From Centroberyx gerrardi (Eukaryota; Chordata; Actinopteri; Beryciformes; Berycidae), in the NCBI RefSeq assembly GCF_048128805.1, contig NC_136016.1, forward strand, positions 19,953,176-20,017,175: 64,000 nt of DNA. The letters run 5' to 3'. The translations under genes and the position numbers were made by a program. Numbering within the stretch: the first letter of the stretch is position 1; every line of letters starts with the position of its first letter. Of the stretch, positions 1-10,824 are shown in pieces. The notes under the pieces were generated by a model. It did not search any database and was not told where the DNA came from. It saw nothing but the letters and a program-made list of their open reading frames with translations.

Positions 1-433
1 ACATACACTGTTACCCCTTTCATAACCAACTCAAACAGTTTTAAAAGTACATTTAATCAATACTGGAAATCATTGTTCTTACATACTGCGGAGCCAATCA
101 TTCATACCGTGTTGTAATAAACGGGTTTTAATAGTGATTTAATTCATAAAGTTTTAGTTTTCTAGTCTCTGTACCACCTTAAACCCAACAGTAAAAGACA
201 AAGTTGATGATAAAACCTGGATAGTCTCTCTTAGAGTTCAGAGTCTTTGTCTCATCAGACAGCCGCACCAGTCGGTTAAGAGTCTAGTGCTGCTCGGTTG
301 TGACTCTTAGATGATTTTAATAAAGCTAATCTCTTTTAAAAGACAATGGAAGAGACAAGGGACCCTGGCCTGCGATAGCCAATCCTCGGGTTTATTTCAA
401 CTCGGCTATAGTCTGGATGGATTTATCCCCGTC
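1..433. other. Region downstream of pgp, with its likely 3' UTR
   Basis: No coding exon is visible. The minus-strand 3' UTR of pgp must run into this stretch. A minus-strand AATAAA (plus-strand TTTATT at 391-396) lies about 40 nt past the pgp stop and could be its poly(A) signal, giving a very short 3' UTR. The open frame over 311-907 on the plus strand is only the antisense of pgp exon 2. Confidence 0.5.
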
Positions 434-759
434 TTATCCCTGCAGAGCTGGAAGCAGGTCGGCGATGCTCTCCACGTAGTAATCCGGCACCATCCCCTGC
501 CTCTCCGCACTGCCGCTCTTCTGGTGGGCCTCGGCGTCCGCCACGGTGCTGACCCCCGTGAGCGTGAGCAGGGTCTTCAGGCCGCAGTTGGAGCCCAGCA
601 TGATGTCGGTGTCGAGGCGGTCGCCGACCATCAGGCAGCGGCTGCGGTCCAGGCCGAACCGGGACGCCACGCAGTCGAACATGAAGTGGTTGGGCTTGCC
701 CACCGTCTGAGCCTCGCGCTGGGCCGCCGTCTCCACCGCCCGCAGCAGGCAGCCGGTAC
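434..759 (-). CDS. pgp: pgp exon 2 (C-terminal)
   Basis: This exon encodes residues 203-310. It opens [10 protein letters not shown] after a CCCAG acceptor and carries [10 protein letters not shown] and the GDRLDTD motif IV. It ends at a TAA stop at 436-434. The coding part extends upstream of the first in-frame Met to the acceptor at 760-761. Confidence 0.94.
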
Positions 760-2191
760 CTGGGAGGGGGGAGGGGGGAGGAGGGGTCAGAAGGTCAGGA
801 GAACTTCATCAGTATCATCAGTTCATCATCATCATGGCTGTCTGGACCTCTCTTCATCTAGGATCAACACTTTACACTTTAAACCCTGTGCTGGATATTT
901 GCAGTGATATAGCACCAGTGTTCAGCTTTAAAATGAATGATTTCACCATTGTTTCTTGACTTGATAAGATCATGACTGAAAAAAAGAGGCCTGTATGAGG
1001 TATAATTTTGACCAATGTCATGTCTGACCCCAAAATATGCTCTCTTTGAGTCCTTGAATTTCACCAAACAAGACCTTGAAAGTCATTGAGAAGTCTTTGA
1101 ATTTGATGTGCAAGTGAGTGTGGGAACCCTGTTAAATTCAAATTCACTGAATTCAGTACTAAAGTATCTAGAAGTAGGGCTGCACTTAACGATTATTTTC
1201 ATTATCGATTAGTCTATTGATTATTTTTTCAATTAATCCATTAATTGTTTAGTCTATAAAATGTCACAAAATAATGACAAATGCCCATCACAAGTTACAA
1301 AGTGATTTTTAAAATTGCTTATTTATTCTGGCCAGCAGCCAAAAACAACCAAAGTATTCATATTCTAATGATATAAAATGAATGAAAGCAGCAATTGTTT
1401 AGTATTTTTGCTTCATTAATGACTAAATGATTAATCGATTATCAAGATTATGATCGGTTAATTTTCTGTAGATAGAATAATCGTTTCAGCACTAGAAGTC
1501 TTATTAACTCTGGTGAACAGGTGTTGTACTATGATAATCTGCTTTATACAACCAACTGTGTGATGGCACACTGTGTATCCCTACCTGGGACAGCCTTGCC
1601 CCCCTCCAGCGGCAGCCTGGTGTCGGTGTTGGTTCCCACAAACAGGCAGCCGGGCTGGGTCAGGTACTGCAGCGCTCTGTTCATCTTCATGTAGCTGAAG
1701 TGCTCGTCAAACCCGACCAGCACCGCCTTCACCTCGGGGTCCAGGGGCACGTTGGCCCAGTCGATCTGCCCCCCCGATATATGGTCCGGTCCCACCCCGG
1801 TCTGCTGGATCCCCACCGCCTCCAGCTCCTGCTTCAGCGCGTTGCTCCCTATGAGGTACACCTTCCCGTCCAGCTTGCACACCGTCTTCAGGTACACGGC
1901 GGAGCAGTACGCCGTCCCGAACACTTCATCCTCCGTCACGTTGAATCCCATGCGGGCCATTTTGTCCGCGTACATCTTTCTCGTCTTGGTGCTGTTGTTG
2001 GTGACGAAAAACACCTTCTTGTCGTTCTCTTTGAGCAGGTTGATGACCTCGGCGGCTCCCGGGACGGCCTGGTCCCCCCGCCAGATGACCCCGTCGCAGT
2101 CAAACAGGACGCTGTCCACGGTGTCCAGCAGCTGTTTGACCAGCCCACCGCTCAGCCTTGTGCATTTTGATCCAGCCATCCGGGAAGACAT
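434..2191 (-). CDS. pgp: Phosphoglycolate phosphatase / glycerol-3-phosphate phosphatase, complete two-exon gene
   Basis: This is a HAD-superfamily phosphatase that hydrolyses 2-phosphoglycolate and glycerol-3-phosphate in the cytosol. The CDS joins 2191-1585 and 759-434 on the minus strand (933 nt, 310 aa). Exon 1 ends CCA G|GTAGGG and exon 2 begins after CCCAG, so the codon GGT is rebuilt. HAD motif I is DCDGVIW with Asp31 and Asp33. Motif II is the TNNST at 64-68, the motif III lysine is in GKP at 223-225, and motif IV is GDRLDTD at 248-254. The C-terminus [11 protein letters not shown] is identical to the remembered mammalian end. The length is close to human PGP (about 321 aa). The start is Met1 at 2191; Met5 is an in-frame alternative. 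Nothing appears broken. Confidence 0.95.
760..1584 (-). other. pgp intron 1
   Basis: 825-bp intron with GT/AG ends on the minus strand. More than a third of it is an AT-rich MITE (1176-1491). No exon or ncRNA is visible in the rest. Confidence 0.85.
1176..1491. mobile_element. AT-rich MITE, family A copy 1 (hAT-like)
   Basis: The element starts AGGGCTGCACTTAACGATTA and ends CGTTTCAGCA, so its termini are partly inverted. A perfect 8-bp direct repeat CTAGAAGT flanks it (1168-1175 and 1492-1499), the length expected for hAT transposition. The interior has repeated ATCGATTA motifs and no open frame. A related copy lies inverted at 38239-38609. Confidence 0.75.
1585..2191 (-). CDS. pgp: pgp exon 1
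   Basis: This exon encodes residues 1-202 plus one base: the catalytic DxD motif, the TNNST loop and most of the cap domain (the [10 protein letters not shown] and [11 protein letters not shown] stretches). The donor is G|GTAGGG on the minus strand. The two plus-strand open frames over the same interval are shadows. Confidence 0.94.
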
Positions 2192-3279
2192 GTAACGTTA
2201 CTGTCTGGTTCAAAAATAAATAGCTGCGGTCCTCTCTGGCTCGTGCTGTACTTTTCTTCCGTTGCCGAGCAAACTCACGATAATCATAAATAATCCAGTA
2301 AACACGCCCTGCTTCAGCTTCGTGGCCAGCAACTGATTCAAGCGGCTAGCGTGGTTTTACACTTGAATAAGTACTGAAATTCAACGAGTAAAAAGAAAAA
2401 ACCTGACCTTCCACCACAGTTGCATCAATTCTGCTGATACTTCCGCACCGGCTTAAAGCGACAGGAACGCAGAAGGGACACACTGTGCGTTCACGTGCCG
2501 GTGGAAAAATCCGACATCCGGGACTTTCAAGCCGGCTGCTAAACCGCGAGCGTGACATAATTTTACAGCAGCAAATAAGTGATTCCAGATCCCGTCCCCC
2601 TTTCAGTCGTGACGTGAAAATTAATAGGGGTGATTGAAATGAAATTATAGGTTATGGAAAGATAGGGAGAGCGTGAATTTAGTGAAACTGTTTTAAATTT
2701 ATTAACAATTAACTTAATTTTATTATTTTTTTCTTTTGTTATCTGGATAGAATCCGAAAGCGCCGAAATGATGAAAACACCTGAGAGGACAAATACATGA
2801 GTAATATTTTGTTGGAAAATCAAACCCAGAACCATGAACCAACATGGAGGCTGCAGCTTAACCAGCTAATAACGAACTTGATTTAAACATATGTTCGTTA
2901 TGATGGTTAGTCTGTCTGGCTAACTACAAACTTGTAGCCTAATAAAGGTGCATCTGAATACACAAAATGACACAAAACCTTTTAGATTTTTCCAGCATAT
3001 TGAGAAAGTTAAAGGTTATTATAACGGCATAACTTGGAAACTCGAAAACTTTCAACTTTCCAACTTTATTATCTGACTTTGAATGGTATTCCTGGGAGAT
3101 TTCCAAGTAGGAAATTAGTATTTCCAATATATCCGACAGCATGTGAATGCATCGTCAATTACCTCATGGTCCTCATGTGCAATAATAACTTCTTGTATGT
3201 AGGTGCAACCGTCCTGTCACACATCAATGACAGAGGAAAGGAAATTAAACTCAAGAAACTGATTAATTTAAAAAATTAA
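2192..3279. other. Intergenic: pgp promoter side and zdhhc4 downstream side
   Basis: The interval holds the 5' flank of pgp (minus strand, reading away from 2192) and the region past the zdhhc4 3' end. It is moderately AT-rich with no splice-supported exon. Short open frames on both strands are unrelated to any family I recognise. I see no clear TATA box or other core promoter element. Confidence 0.5.
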
Positions 3280-3285
3280 TTTATT
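3280..3285 (-). terminator. Candidate poly(A) signal of zdhhc4
   Basis: TTTATT on the plus strand reads AATAAA on the minus strand, about 440 nt past the zdhhc4 stop at 3728. This would make a 3' UTR of normal length. Other AT-rich hexamers nearby cannot be excluded. Confidence 0.4.
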
Positions 3286-3727
3286 CAAATCCCCAGCTCC
3301 CCATAAAATAGAACATTACCTCATAAAAAACATATAAAGTACAACACATTCAAGAGCAGTATTAACATGTCTAATGCCACAACTGCCTCAACTTGGAAAC
3401 GTTCAAGTGTTTAACTCGCTGTAACGGCCACATCCAAAACAGTTCTTATTTATGAATTTAAAATCATCCATAAACGAACTGCAGCAGACATTTCTCGCTT
3501 TTCATAAGTAGACTTGATTGTATTAGCGTGAATCTAACTGATAATTTAGATTTTTATTTATTGGACTGCCGACATCAGTGGATAGGACGCAGTGTGTGAC
3601 ACTTCCACAACAAAATCCCACATGTCCTACTTGTAATTACCACTAGGAACCTGGTGTGAACTGTTTTCCTGGTTGGTAAATCCAACGTGACTTGAACGCA
3701 GCATAACGAAACACAAGCCAGTGTTTT

Positions 3728-4024
3728 TCAGTTGTCCTTTTTATGAACGGGTCGTGGAGGGAAGAAAATCTCTCGCAGGTTTTGGACGATCCCTCTGCTG
3801 TAGTAGCGTCTTCTGGAGCGGTCGGGCGCCGGGCTGCAGAGGTGGTCCGCCGCGGCCGGGCGGCAGTGCCGGCAGACGAAGCCTCGACTCTTGTACCACT
3901 CGTTAGAGGTCTGGTTGGCCAGCGCCAGGTAGGAGTGGAACAGAGCGTAACCCGCCAGCAGGAAGAAGACGAAGACCAGGAAGCCCAGCATGAAGACGAT
4001 CCGGGGGAAAGTCAGGAACAGATG
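3728..4024 (-). CDS. zdhhc4: zdhhc4 coding exon 6 (C-terminal)
   Basis: Encodes the last 98 residues after a CTTTCCCACAG acceptor: [15 protein letters not shown], a long membrane segment, [10 protein letters not shown] (TTxE-like), a Cys/His-containing tail and the final KKDN. The match to human ([21 protein letters not shown]) is strong. Confidence 0.94.
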   Translation of the reverse strand, partial: HLFLTFPRIVFMLGFLVFVFFLLAGYALFHSYLALANQTSNEWYKSRGFVCRHCRPAAADHLCSPAPDRSRRRYYSRGIVQNLREIFFPPRPVHKKDN

Positions 4025-7000
4025 CTGTGGGAAAGAGAGGAAGAGGGACATTGAAAACACAAACACAATTGTTTAAAGAGTTAAAAATAAGATAAACTAT
4101 TGAAAAATATGACTCCTACTCTGACAAAATGATTACTGGCATGAAAGTATGAATCAAGATTAAACATTATTTAAGTTAGGAGCTAATAAAAGCCCTTGTA
4201 CAAGAGGCACTGGAGCTGCCTAATGTCCTGCCATAATCACCATGATATATTAAACATAATCAGTTATGCTAATGAGGCCATTAATTGAGCTAATTAATGC
4301 AATAATTAGCAGTCAAAATACTTGTCTTCACATAACCTGGGTGGTATTAATAAGAACTCAGTATGTTTAAGCATTAAGGAGTTTTACTGTAGTAGTTTTG
4401 AGAAAATCATTTTTTTCCTCATTAATGGGCAAATTTATGCAGCAAGGTGATCATCTACTCTATAGGAGGAAAGTGGGATGGAGTTTCTAATATGTATATT
4501 TCTTGCTATGTATGTGTATCATCAGTGTCAATAAACAAACAAAAACAAAAACCCTATTCCTATTGCTATTACAATTATCATGATTTGGCGATACGGCCTT
4601 CATCAATCAGTTTAACTACCGAAAACTGATTAATGTGTGATATTATAGCGTGAAAAAAACGATTTATGCTGTCTTGATGATTGCGACATCAGCAGGTAGT
4701 TTTTACATTATTATTGCAGCAAAAGCGATGTATGTGAACAATATTGAGTCTCACCTGTATGACGAACAGAGGCCCCGCCTGCTGCTGCTGGCCGTGCTCG
4801 TCGAGGTAGCTGGCCCTCAGGAGCCCTGAACGCAGCACGGCGTGGAGCAGCATGTCCCCCGTCAGCAGGGCGATGTCTCCCGCCATGGCGCACACGCTGA
4901 ACAGGTACAGCAGGAAGTAGCGCGTGTTCAGGGCCCCGATGCAGTTGTTCACCCAGACGCAGTGGTGGTCAAAACGCTGGACGCACCTGTTGCACACTCC
5001 TGGAAAACAGAGTGTTTAGACAGTCAGCTGAGATATTAAAGGGGCAATGAGTAAGATTTCTTCCCGTAGGAAAAAACAACCATAATAAATCTGGGGTGAT
5101 AGGGTTATTGATCAGTACCAATGACCTAATGATTACATGGCCAGGTGCTGAGATTTCTGGCTACTCTCGTTTGGTACAAAAATTCTTCCATTTCCATTTC
5201 AAGACACTCTGACACAATGATGGAGGACACATTTCAGCTACAAAGGCTAAAAATTCTTGTTTACAATCCAAAAAAAAAATGACAAAGCAGTGTCATCATC
5301 CAGTATTCACCATGGCGATACATCACCTCTTCACTAGACCTTTCTGTTGGATCTCTGCTCTAATTAGCGAGCTTACTCATCTGTAATGCGCTATTGTGAA
5401 AATTAGACTTTATTGTTTGTGTTAAATACAGACCACTACTATAATTAAGGAGTGTGGGGGGTGGGGGAGTGTGTGTGTGTGTGTGTGTGTGTGGGGGGGG
5501 GGGGTTATTATTGTAGCAAAACACCTGAGAACTTGCATATTTGAATTCACATTCACAGAAAATATTGTATGTAATATAGTGTCCTAAATTTGAATTAACA
5601 GACAGGATTTACAAATGTTCAAGTCAATATTTGACTGAATGGAATGGAATAGAGGCTGCAACTTGTAATATGATAGTTGCTCAAATTTTTTTTTTCTTCT
5701 GTAATACATTTTTTGAGTACAAGTACAACTCAGTGATTAGGGACGGCCCTACGGTGATTGTGTAACCAATCAGAAGAGCCGTTTAAAGCAGCATTTTCAG
5801 CAGCATTTTCTTGTTTGTTCCAATCTAAAATCTAAAATCCAATAGTGGAAGACGACTAGGAAAATAGCCGGTGAAACAACTCAGCAAATTGAGATTTTAT
5901 TGAAATTAAGTGCTGCTTAATTTCAATTAAAATTTAGCTGTGGGGAAAATGGATATCCCGGGGTTTTTAAGGACATGTACAATGTGTTGTAATGGTGTTG
6001 AAAGCCATCATGAATGCAATATTAATTTAATTTGGGGACAGACTAATTAATAAAACAAACGTATTCAACAATGTACTCACTGCAGTGTTTGGAGCGAGCG
6101 GGTTTGAGCAGCTGGCAGGTGGGACAGGAGACTCCGGGGTGAAACATCCTCCGGTCGTACGGATAAATCTGCAGCTGGCCGGCGACCCGCTTCTTCGTCA
6201 CTGTGCCTGTCGGAGAGAGAGAGGAGAGAGGAGAGAGGAGGGGGGTTCAGAGGAAATAATGCCCCGTTAAACTTTATACTAACATGACGCACATACTGTA
6301 GGAGTTAAGGACCTCACTCTTACTTATCAGATGAAACACTCACTGAAACCCACATGAATGTTATTTTTTTATCTGTTAACCCACCTCCGGATCTAGTTAA
6401 ATAAGTGAAATTACCTGAAATTGCCTACTACTGCATTAGATTAGATCAAACTTTAATGATCCTTGTGGGGAAATTAGGTTGTTGCAGCGGGGAAAAAAGA
6501 CAAAACGGAAACAGAATAAATAAAAATATACAATAATGGAAATGGAAAAAAAAGAGTGTATGTGTGTTTTACTGTACTGTGGGTGACCTGGTGTGACGTG
6601 TCCGGGGATTACCAGGATCCCCCAGAAAATGATTTTACCTTCCAGATAACTGACTGAAATTACCGGTGTAAATGGGTAAAATCAAATTACGGATCTCCCC
6701 TGGTAATACTAATGACGTCCAGACATGGTTAAAGACTTTAAAGTATAGCTGCACACTCATATCAAATAAATCTTTGTCATCTGGATTAGGGTAAGAGTTA
6801 GGGTTAGGATGTCAGCTGATGAACGCAGACTTCCCTTCTAAAAGTATCTCACGCGTCACTAATACAAGTCAGGCATTTCCCTGGCCTTTCTCATGTGATT
6901 TAATCTTACATCCCATTGCTAAGGGGCGTGTGTGACAGTTAAAACCAGTTAAAACCTGGATCCCTCTTGATGCAGAGGTAGAAGAAGAGGGACTTGACGG

Positions 7001-7920
7001 CCAGCAGGACGTAAGGCACAGACAGGCTGGTCAGAGTGGTGTCCATCTCCCTGCAGTAGCCGAACACCTCGTAGGTGAACTCTGCATACACAGCACCCTC
7101 CAGCAGGATGTGCAGGTAGATGAACATGTTGTTCCTGGAAAGACAGCCACATCACAAAGACTGAAGGCAGATATATAAGAGTAGACCCATCTGAGAATAA
7201 CTTGAAAAAATATACACTACCAGTCAAAGGTTTTGACACACCTCACTGAACGCATTATGTTTTTCATTCTCTTAAAGCCATTTTGATATAAAGGCTTATG
7301 CTTAAATGCTTGAAATTTGTTTCTTAGACAAATATAAATAGTGAAGTTGATGCCTATGGATGAATTTCTTTCCAAAGCCTTTCCATCAAGGCTACTTTAA
7401 AGAATATAAAATATAAGATAGTTTTGATTTTGGTCACTGCATAATTCCATTTGTGTTATTTCATTGTTTTGATGTCTTTACTATTATTCTAAAATGTGGA
7501 AAATGGTAAAAAATAAATAAAAATGTGGTGTGTCCAAACTTTTGCCTGGTATATATATGCATGAGAGTGGATTTATTCCACTACAAACCTTTGATGAAAC
7601 AGCCTGTGCAAGGTCCACTGTGAAAACCTCTGAAGCCATTTAGGTGTAAAAGGTGCAGTTAGCTGTGAAGAAAAGCAAAAATCAGTTGTTCAAGATCCAC
7701 AGCTTCAGTTGTGTCCCATGTATTGAGGTACTACAGTGTTACAGCGCCACTCGGTGCCAGTCTGTAGAAGTACAGTTGGGAGATTCTTCACTCTTACCTT
7801 GGATATGTAGTTGAAGAGTAAACTAAAGGGGGTTTGCTGCTGGCCTGAGTATCTGCAGACCAGAGCTATGCACGCCAGCACCACCGCGACATAGACAGCG
7901 AAAAGAGTGAGGAAATCCAT
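3728..7920 (-). CDS. zdhhc4: Palmitoyltransferase ZDHHC4, complete six-exon coding gene
   Basis: This is an integral-membrane protein S-acyltransferase of the DHHC family. The minus-strand CDS joins 7920-7798, 7662-7589, 7134-6956, 6206-6081, 4999-4755 and 4024-3728 (1044 nt, 347 aa; human is about 344). All five introns have GT/AG ends and keep phase. Membrane segments lie near residues 4-22, 68-90 and 103-121, with two more after the DHHC domain (starting YFLLYLFSV and [10 protein letters not shown]). The Cys-rich domain has CPTC, HCRVCNRCV and DHHC, with catalytic Cys181. A TTxE-like TSNE follows the last membrane segment. The protein ends KKDN, a KKXX-type ER retrieval signal that the human protein (KKQE) also has. 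The start Met opens exon 1 as in human (MDFL). Confidence 0.95.
4025..4754 (-). other. zdhhc4 intron 5
   Basis: 730-bp AT-rich intron with short TAATTA-type runs near 4260-4310. No repeat family or exon is recognised. Confidence 0.7.
4755..4999 (-). CDS. zdhhc4: zdhhc4 coding exon 5 (DHHC motif)
   Basis: Encodes [20 protein letters not shown], holding the catalytic DHHC, then the next membrane segment and a short loop rich in Gln ([10 protein letters not shown]). The donor is ATACAG|GTGAGA in phase 0. Confidence 0.94.
5036..5512. mobile_element. TTAA-type MITE, family B copy 1, 3' end degraded
   Basis: Starts TTAAAGGGGCAATGAGTAAG inside zdhhc4 intron 4. It shares long stretches with copies at 33770-34110 and 37888-38236 (the 'ATCAGTACCAATGACCTAA' block and the 'TTACTCATCTGTAATG' block). 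The far end is replaced by a G-rich run, (GT)n and poly(G) at 5455-5503, so no right terminus is visible. Confidence 0.65.
6081..6206 (-). CDS. zdhhc4: zdhhc4 coding exon 4 (Cys-rich domain start)
   Basis: Encodes [18 protein letters not shown] through [15 protein letters not shown], the first zinc-binding half of the DHHC-CRD. The acceptor is CTCTCCGACAG and the donor A|GTGAGTAC, both in phase 1. The open frames listed over this interval on other frames are shadows. Confidence 0.92.
6432..6550. repeat. Dispersed repeat, family K copy 1
   Basis: The motif TTAATGATCCTTGTGGGGAA followed by GGTTGTTGCAGC recurs in reverse at 50140-50275 and 63040-63155 (GCTGCAA..AATTTCCCCACAGGGA). This is a dispersed teleost-type repeat; its class is not assigned. 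It lies in zdhhc4 intron 3. Confidence 0.55.
6956..7134 (-). CDS. zdhhc4: zdhhc4 coding exon 3
   Basis: Encodes [20 protein letters not shown] and then YEVFGYC and the second and third membrane segments. It ends GATCCAG|GTTTTA in phase 1. The reading frame follows that of human ZDHHC4 (YTEYTWEVFGYC). Confidence 0.93.
7211..7556. mobile_element. Non-autonomous Tc1-like MITE in zdhhc4 intron 2
   Basis: The left end reads TACACTACCAGTCAAAGG then TTTTGACACACC; the right end reads GGTGTGTCCAAACTTTTGCC then TGGTATA. They are inverted repeats flanked by TA-rich sequence. The interior (for example the GTTTTGATGTCTTTACTATT block) matches a Tc1-like remnant common in fish. There is no transposase frame. 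Confidence 0.8.
7589..7662 (-). CDS. zdhhc4: zdhhc4 coding exon 2 (74-nt exon)
   Basis: The exon is preceded on the minus strand by a CTTTTCTTCACAG acceptor and followed by CAAAG|GTTTGT. It encodes [16 protein letters not shown] and then TLHRLFHQ, matching the LQRAVHGLLHYLFH stretch of human ZDHHC4. It enters in phase 0 and leaves in phase 2, exactly what exons 1 and 3 need; without it the frame breaks. Confidence 0.9.
7798..7920 (-). CDS. zdhhc4: zdhhc4 coding exon 1
   Basis: Encodes residues 1-41, with the [10 protein letters not shown] start and the first membrane segment. It ends ATATCCAAG|GTAAGAG in phase 0. The acceptor just upstream of the ATG (GAACCTGCCAG|GTGAACC) indicates a non-coding first exon. 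Confidence 0.93.
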
Positions 7921-7927
7921 GGTTCAC

Positions 7928-8212
7928 CTGGCAGGTTCAGACAGGGAGACAACAACAGGTGTTTATGCTACAAACTCACTAACAGCTGACTAGCAACTCA
8001 ACCAAGCTTTACACTGTAGGTCCCATCGGCTTTTCCTACGTATTTCGTTTCGATTCAGTTAAGTTTAAAGCGTGTCTTCCTAAAAACCGCCTCAAATGAA
8101 CAACTTGTGTTAGCAAGCTAGGTCAGTTATCTAACGTTAGCAAAGCTCCACAGCGATATCTCTGCTTTCTTTACTTTACCGAAGCTATTCATTCGTTCAT
8201 TCCCCCCCTTAC
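7928..8212 (-). other. zdhhc4 5'-UTR intron
   Basis: A minus-strand donor GACAAAAG|GTAAGG (exon end 8213) pairs with the acceptor CTGAACCTGCCAG just before the ATG (exon start 7927). The non-coding first exon would lie upstream of 8213 and its start is not visible. This is inferred from splice-site shape only. Confidence 0.55.
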
Positions 8213-8213
8213 C

Positions 8214-10793
8214 TTTTGTCACAGGTAACACATAGCTGCCTTTCAGTGATTTATCTTAAGTAAACATAGTTGTGTTGGTGGTGTAGCCACCCGCTTCACT
8301 CTCGGTCCATTCTCATGTTCTGTAAACACTGGGAATGCTACTTCCTTAGCATCGCTGCGGCTAACTGCCAAGCTAACAGCTGATGAATAGAAGGGCAGGC
8401 ATTGTTTTGTTAACCTGCTGAGGCTGGTGTTGCCTCTGATGAGAGGGGATGGATCTCTAACTATGGTTGTATATATGTCAGCTCTGATTATGCAAAATAT
8501 TAGGACAGCAAAATAATATAAGTGCAAAATACTGGGGACACTAATTGCACACACTTTTCCACAATCCATGCATTACTTGTAAAGCCTTAGGAAATAGAGC
8601 CTAGGCACTCCAAAATAGGTATTTGGCTATTCATTATGAAAATATTCAAAACTGTGCCCAATGCTGCACAGTTTGTAAAAGTCAAATAGGCTAGAATAAA
8701 GGCTTTTGAACATATTTTAGAGTGTCTTGGATCTCTTTTTCCTCATGGGAGACCCCTTTTCCCACAGAGCGCCCAAACCTACTATCTTTAACATCAGAGC
8801 TAAGAAGCCTTCCAGCCTTCTTCAGTCTGTTTTTCAAGATCTCAAAATATTTCTTTAACCCCGTTTCCTGGATGAAGGGGAGATGTGGCGAAATCAATAA
8901 GCCACAGTCTATTTCATTTTTATTGGAGCTCAGATGAAAACTGTACACAACACTCTTGGCTTCAGTGTCTAACTAAATGGCTTACTCAGTGATCTAATGT
9001 TTTTCTCTCTTCCACTGCCACCTACTGCTCCACACAATGCAACAAGGCATCACAAGACACCTGTTGGATCTGGTTGCCGACTTGGCCCCGACACTCATGT
9101 TACAGTCCACAGTGCCGGAGAGCTCCTGCAGGCTGCACGCACATCTATGGATGCTGTTTAAAAAGGTACGGGACGCATGATCAGACTGGACTTTTGGCTT
9201 TGATCATTTTGGGTATCTCTTTATGGTGGGGAGTTGATAGGTCACTCAGCATTTAGTATATTTGTAGATATAGTTTGGGATTTGGAACTGTTTCTAAATG
9301 TTTTCCAGTTTATTCATTCTTGCAGGTCCCTTAATTGTTAGTCTATAATGTTAATTTAGAAAATACCAGTATGATGTGAGTTTTCTTTGACAAAGTGGTT
9401 AATACAGGTTGAGGCTGTCTTACCACTGACTCAATTGCCTGTCAAATGTCCATTTTCTCTCGCTCTCCCTTACTCAGTCACACGAGTAAAATATCCATCT
9501 TGGTTGAGGTGTAAGAGGAGAGTTTGATTGAAGGCAACAGCGTCTGTTTGGAAATACAACCATTTGTGTTTAATTATTCAGTTGGTAACGTACTAGCTGC
9601 TCCTTATTGTCTGCTTTGCCGCTAATGACAGTTAACTCATATGAACCAACCTGTCCTGTAGGCTTCATCTCAGGTACTTTCTCTTCAGAGGTGTTGACTG
9701 CATCTTGTTAACTGCAGCGGCATCATCAAACACATGCTGACTTACTGTCAGATAAAGGTAATGCACATTTCCCAGCAAGGGTTCCCCCAAATCATATCCT
9801 CTCTCCCATGTCTTCCTCCTCTACTCTCATATTGAAGCAAAACCCTTCTGCCTCTCTCCTTAGCTCTTATTTCTCGTATTTCTTCTTCTTGTACATGATC
9901 ATTTAAGGGTCACAAGAGTATTGTGAGGACACTATGTCACTGGCCCTTGCACTCCTTATTACTGGTTGCCTGTAATGTTGGTGATCTAGAACAGTGGTTC
10001 TCAACCTGGGTGTCGGGACCGGCCAGGGGATCGCAAGATCATTTTGGGGGGGTCCCGACATGATTTATGGTCTCCCTGAGGAAGAGCGCCAAGCTTGAAA
10101 CGTGTTGCATCTGAGTAGCTGCTAAACCAAGCCTATATTTCTGTTCATTTATTGCTTTGAAGTGCTTGTATTTTTTAGCACTATTTACAGCAAATAAACC
10201 TCTTGTTTTGTGAATAGTTTTCAGCCTCTAGGCCTCCTCTGATAATTAATCAAATGAAACAACCTGAAAAAGGAAAGTCATTCTTTGGTTGATCTGTTCA
10301 CCACCATATGCAGTCTGTGACAGGGGGGTCGCAGGTAGGAATTTCTTCATCTTAAGGGGTTACAAGCCAAAAAGGCTGAGAACCACTGATCTAGAATATG
10401 AAACTCATTCTGCTGTTGCACTAAATTGTAAAATCCCGAGTGTTTTCGCTCCAGCTTTGACTGATGCTCAGTCTCTGACATAGACTGCATCTTGTGACTG
10501 CAGTGTTTTTATCACACATGCTGAAGTGCTGTGTCCCGAGGGTAAAGCATATTGCCTACCAGGGGTCAGTGAGGATTTCCACAGCTCTCTGTGTGATTGG
10601 GGGGGGGGGGGACACAGGGAGGGGGGCATGTGTTCCTGTTCATGACACATGAGGGGTGGAGGGGGATCTGAAGATTCATCCCTTAATCCTACTAATCCTA
10701 TGAGCCAAAGTCTTAAATTGCCCCTGCTCCTTCTCAATGGACTGAACATTTAGGCCCTGCTCACATATAGGGAAACACACATGCACACACACT

Positions 10794-10824
<31 letters not shown>

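Noticed and set aside
311..907. 198-codon plus-strand open frame
   Set aside because: It is the antisense of pgp exon 2 and its GC-rich composition; it has no family match.
1700..2195. Two plus-strand open frames of about 150 codons
   Set aside because: Both are shadows of pgp exon 1 on the other strand.
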